Assembly (NCBI GenBank): GCA_041394905.1
Contig: JAWKHJ010000007.1
Coordinates: 186,001-250,000 of the forward strand
Direction of reading: 5' to 3'
DNA: 64,000 nt
DNA from: RI-231 sp041394905
GTDB lineage: Bacteria > Acidobacteriota > Terriglobia > Bryobacterales > UBA6623
Shown here: in pieces, positions 62,278 through 64,000 of the stretch
Numbering within the stretch: the stretch's first letter is position 1
How the letters are laid out: the number at the start of each line of letters is the position of its first letter
The notes under the pieces: generated by a model
Told to the model about the DNA's origin: nothing
Seen by the model: the letters and a program-made list of their open reading frames with translations, nothing else
Database searches by the model: none
Made by a program: the position numbers and the translations under genes

Positions 62278-63326
62278 CTCTGCGGGTGTACCAGCACTTT
62301 GAGGGACCCGTCTTGCGGCCGCCTCGCCAAGTCCATCCCACGCTCGAGCTCGTCGAGCGGCAATTGGTGCGAAATCAGCTCCTCAACGGGGAAGCTGTCG
62401 CTCCATACGATCTCAGCCGACTCACGCTGCAAATCGACTGAGGCGCTATACGAGCCAAATACCATTCTCTCGTCTTTCCCCACCTGCGCGCCATTCAATT
62501 CGAAGGTTTCTTGTGGAGAAGTCTGGGCGAAGAGCATGATCTTGGCCCCCGGACGGGTGATCCGGACGGCCTCCTCGACGATTCCCGGCGCCGAAGCGGC
62601 CACGATCACAACGTCGGCGCCGCGGCCTTGGGTGCGCGCCAGGATCTCCGCACGTACGTCGACCGCCGCCGAATCCCAAGCCTCGCGCGCGCCGAGCTTG
62701 TGCGCCTTTTCGAGCCGCACCGGGATGCGGTCTGTCGCATAAAGCCGCTCGGTTCCTTGGCGCTCGAGCAACATCGTGAACAACAGCCCGATCGGACCCT
62801 GGCCCAGGACCACGACCGTATCATCGGGCCGAATCGCGGCTTTCTCCAGTCCTTTCAAGCACGTATTGAGCGGTTCGACGAACGTCGCACGCTCGAAGCT
62901 CACCCCGTCGGGGATCCGTTCGACGCCGCGCTCGACGATCCAATCCATCACGCGCACGTACTCGGCGAAGCCGCCGCCGGCGGGCTCATACCCTGCCGTG
63001 ACGCCCACCTTCTTGTAGCCGGCGCACTGTGCATAGTCCCGCCGCGAACAGTAGAAGCAGTCGCCGCAAGGGATGTGGTGGAAGACGCATACGCGCTCGC
63101 CCAGAGCGTACTTGGAGACGCCGCCGCCAACGGCCGCGACGACGCCGGCCGTCTCATGCCCGTAGATACGCGGCGGCGGCAGCAGATCGTGCTCGATTTT
63201 CTTGAGATCGGTGTGACAAATGCCGCAGGCTTCCACCCGGATCAGAATCTCGCCGGGGCCGATTTCGGGAACCGCAGTCGGCTCGACGACGACGCGGCTC
63301 GAGCCGCGATAGACCGCGGCGCGCAT
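62274..63326 (-). CDS. Zinc-dependent medium-chain alcohol dehydrogenase 2
   Basis: 350 residues, intact. Catalytic zinc site CGICHTDLKKIE and YGHETAGVV, structural zinc motif CGDCFYCSRRDYAQC, and nucleotide-binding VVVLGQGPIGLLFTML near residue 170. Resembles threonine/sorbitol-dehydrogenase-type enzymes. ATG 63326 (MRAAVYRGSSRVVVE) is the family start; the earlier ATG at 63386 would overlap the phosphorylase. It lies between an HpnG-like phosphorylase and hpnC on the same strand, with the downstream dehydrogenase coupled by overlap, so both may act on an isoprenoid or hopanoid side-chain intermediate. That is inference; the substrate is unknown. Confidence 0.9.
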   Translation of the reverse strand: MRAAVYRGSSRVVVEPTAVPEIGPGEILIRVEACGICHTDLKKIEHDLLPPPRIYGHETAGVVAAVGGGVSKYALGERVCVFHHIPCGDCFYCSRRDYAQCAGYKKVGVTAGYEPAGGGFAEYVRVMDWIVERGVERIPDGVSFERATFVEPLNTCLKGLEKAAIRPDDTVVVLGQGPIGLLFTMLLERQGTERLYATDRIPVRLEKAHKLGAREAWDSAAVDVRAEILARTQGRGADVVIVAASAPGIVEEAVRITRPGAKIMLFAQTSPQETFELNGAQVGKDERMVFGSYSASVDLQRESAEIVWSDSFPVEELISHQLPLDELERGMDLARRPQDGSLKVLVHPQR

Positions 63327-63355
63327 CGACTCGCCCAGGGTGGCGGAAGTCCCGC

Positions 63356-64000
63356 TCACTGGCTCGACTCCGAGGGAAACCGGCATTGATGAAGCAAAAA
63401 CTGCGCCAAATTCCGGCTGGCGAGCTCTGCGTTGCGTTTGAGCGCGAACAACTCTCGCCAGCGCGATGGGCTCAGGCCCGCCTGCGCCACGACTGCCCGC
63501 CCGGACACCGTTCCATCCGCCCGTCGGGCGCGGTCGAAATCGAAGCTGATCTCCGTCTCCGCATCGTCGCTGACGACCTTGACGCAGAAAAACGGCAAAT
63601 CATGCTCCGCGGCAAGCTCCGCGACCGCAAACGCCTCCATGTCGACAGCGTCCGCTCCCAACTTTGCCAACCGTCTCTTCTCTTCGACCGTACTAGCCAC
63701 GCGGTCGACCGTTGCCAGCGCGCCTCGGCGAACGCTGCCGAAGCCGCCATCGAACACGGGCCAAGTACAAGCATACTCTAGACCGCGTTCGAGCAGGAGC
63801 ACGCGGTCGGCCACGAAGATGTCGCCAAGGGCCCATCCAGGCTGCAGAGCCCCGACATAACCCATTGATAACAGACCTCTTACACGGTTTGCGGCCAGCG
63901 CCGCCTCGGTGGCGCGCTTGGCCGCCTCTCGGCCAATTCCCCCGGCGAGCATTAGGGTTTTTCCGCCCGGCCATTCGGACCAGCGGCCTTGCGGGACGGA
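63356..64000 (-). CDS. Nucleoside phosphorylase-family protein, HpnG-like, 5'-truncated
   Basis: Frame is open from base 64000, so the start is beyond the window. Visible 214 residues include LMLAGGIGREAAKRATEAAL, LLSMGYVGALQPGWALGDIF, DAVDMEAFAVAELA (the Met-Glu purine/ribose-binding element of PNP/MTAN enzymes) and FCVKVVSDDAETEISFDFD with the catalytic Asp. In hopanoid clusters an enzyme of this family (HpnG) removes adenine from adenosylhopane; the neighbourhood of hpnCDE supports that role, although a plain MTA/SAH nucleosidase is possible. The stop is 30 bases before dehydrogenase 2, consistent with one operon. Confidence 0.8.
   Translation of the reverse strand, partial: SVPQGRWSEWPGGKTLMLAGGIGREAAKRATEAALAANRVRGLLSMGYVGALQPGWALGDIFVADRVLLLERGLEYACTWPVFDGGFGSVRRGALATVDRVASTVEEKRRLAKLGADAVDMEAFAVAELAAEHDLPFFCVKVVSDDAETEISFDFDRARRADGTVSGRAVVAQAGLSPSRWRELFALKRNAELASRNLAQFLLHQCRFPSESSQ

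Noticed and set aside
1..64000. CRISPR arrays, rRNA, tRNA, transposases, integrases, phage genes
   Set aside because: No regularly spaced direct repeats, no rRNA-like tracts, no cloverleaf with a T-loop motif between genes and no recombinase motifs were seen. A tRNA scan was not possible by eye over all positions.

Overview
The window is GC-rich, densely coded bacterial chromosome with no intergenic gap over 300 bases. I see no rRNA, tRNA, CRISPR array, phage or insertion sequence. The gene content points to an Acidobacteriota genome of the Solibacter/Bryobacterales type. The signs are a secreted protein with the Ala-Ser-Phe/'IFTIFG' domain typical of Solibacter (TIGR03437-like), carboxypeptidase-regulatory-domain secreted proteins, Tat- and Sec-exported beta-propellers and sulfatase, an Abhydrolase_10-type hydrolase, an hpnCDE hopanoid/squalene cluster and a microcompartment fragment. 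This placement is inferred from gene content, not from a marker gene.

Layout. 1-4.3 kb: 5'-truncated NAD-dependent epimerase, galT, PilZ protein, exported AlgH/YqgE protein, LysR regulator with a dyad over its -10. 4.4-6.8 kb: carbamoyltransferase, SxtJ-like membrane protein and a 52-aa membrane peptide in one operon. 6.9-13.1 kb: Gfo/Idh/MocA oxidoreductase (minus), then a coupled plus-strand operon of Tat beta-propeller, sulfatase, NhaC antiporter and Cys/Met-type PLP enzyme. 13.1-16.1 kb: two carboxypeptidase-regulatory-like secreted proteins broken in many places. 16.1-23.6 kb (minus): Rho-N-like small protein, orphan RND pump, recJ, acylating aldehyde dehydrogenase and BMC shell protein. 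23.7-33.8 kb: membrane protein, RRM protein, selA, MBL hydrolase, purB, receiver-like protein, secreted alpha/beta hydrolase, gpmI. 33.8-39.9 kb (minus): four-gene heavy-metal RND efflux operon. 39.9-44.4 kb: FtsX-type ABC permease and ATPase divergent from tesA and DUF1499. 44.4-52.5 kb: transketolase, MscS channel, DinB, DUF523/DUF1722, FG-GAP protein, two MacB-type permeases. 52.6-58 kb: secreted IPT-like protein, YVTN propeller, esterase, TauE, Uma2. 58-64 kb (minus): hpnE, hpnD, hpnC, two zinc alcohol dehydrogenases and a 5'-truncated HpnG-like nucleoside phosphorylase.

A striking property of the sequence itself is that about a third of the genes carry single-base frameshifts. Where the expected protein can be reconstructed, most sit in short G/C (sometimes T) runs that are one base short or long. 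Housekeeping genes such as purB, selA and hpnE are affected, so residual long-read assembly error is more likely than mass pseudogenisation. Coordinates of such genes span the whole reconstructed reading frame.

No wholly new system is evident. The best candidates for under-described biology are the carbamoyltransferase/SxtJ/52-aa cassette, the microcompartment aldehyde dehydrogenase with a double targeting-helix tail whose gene overlaps recJ, and the two dehydrogenases embedded in the hopanoid cluster.
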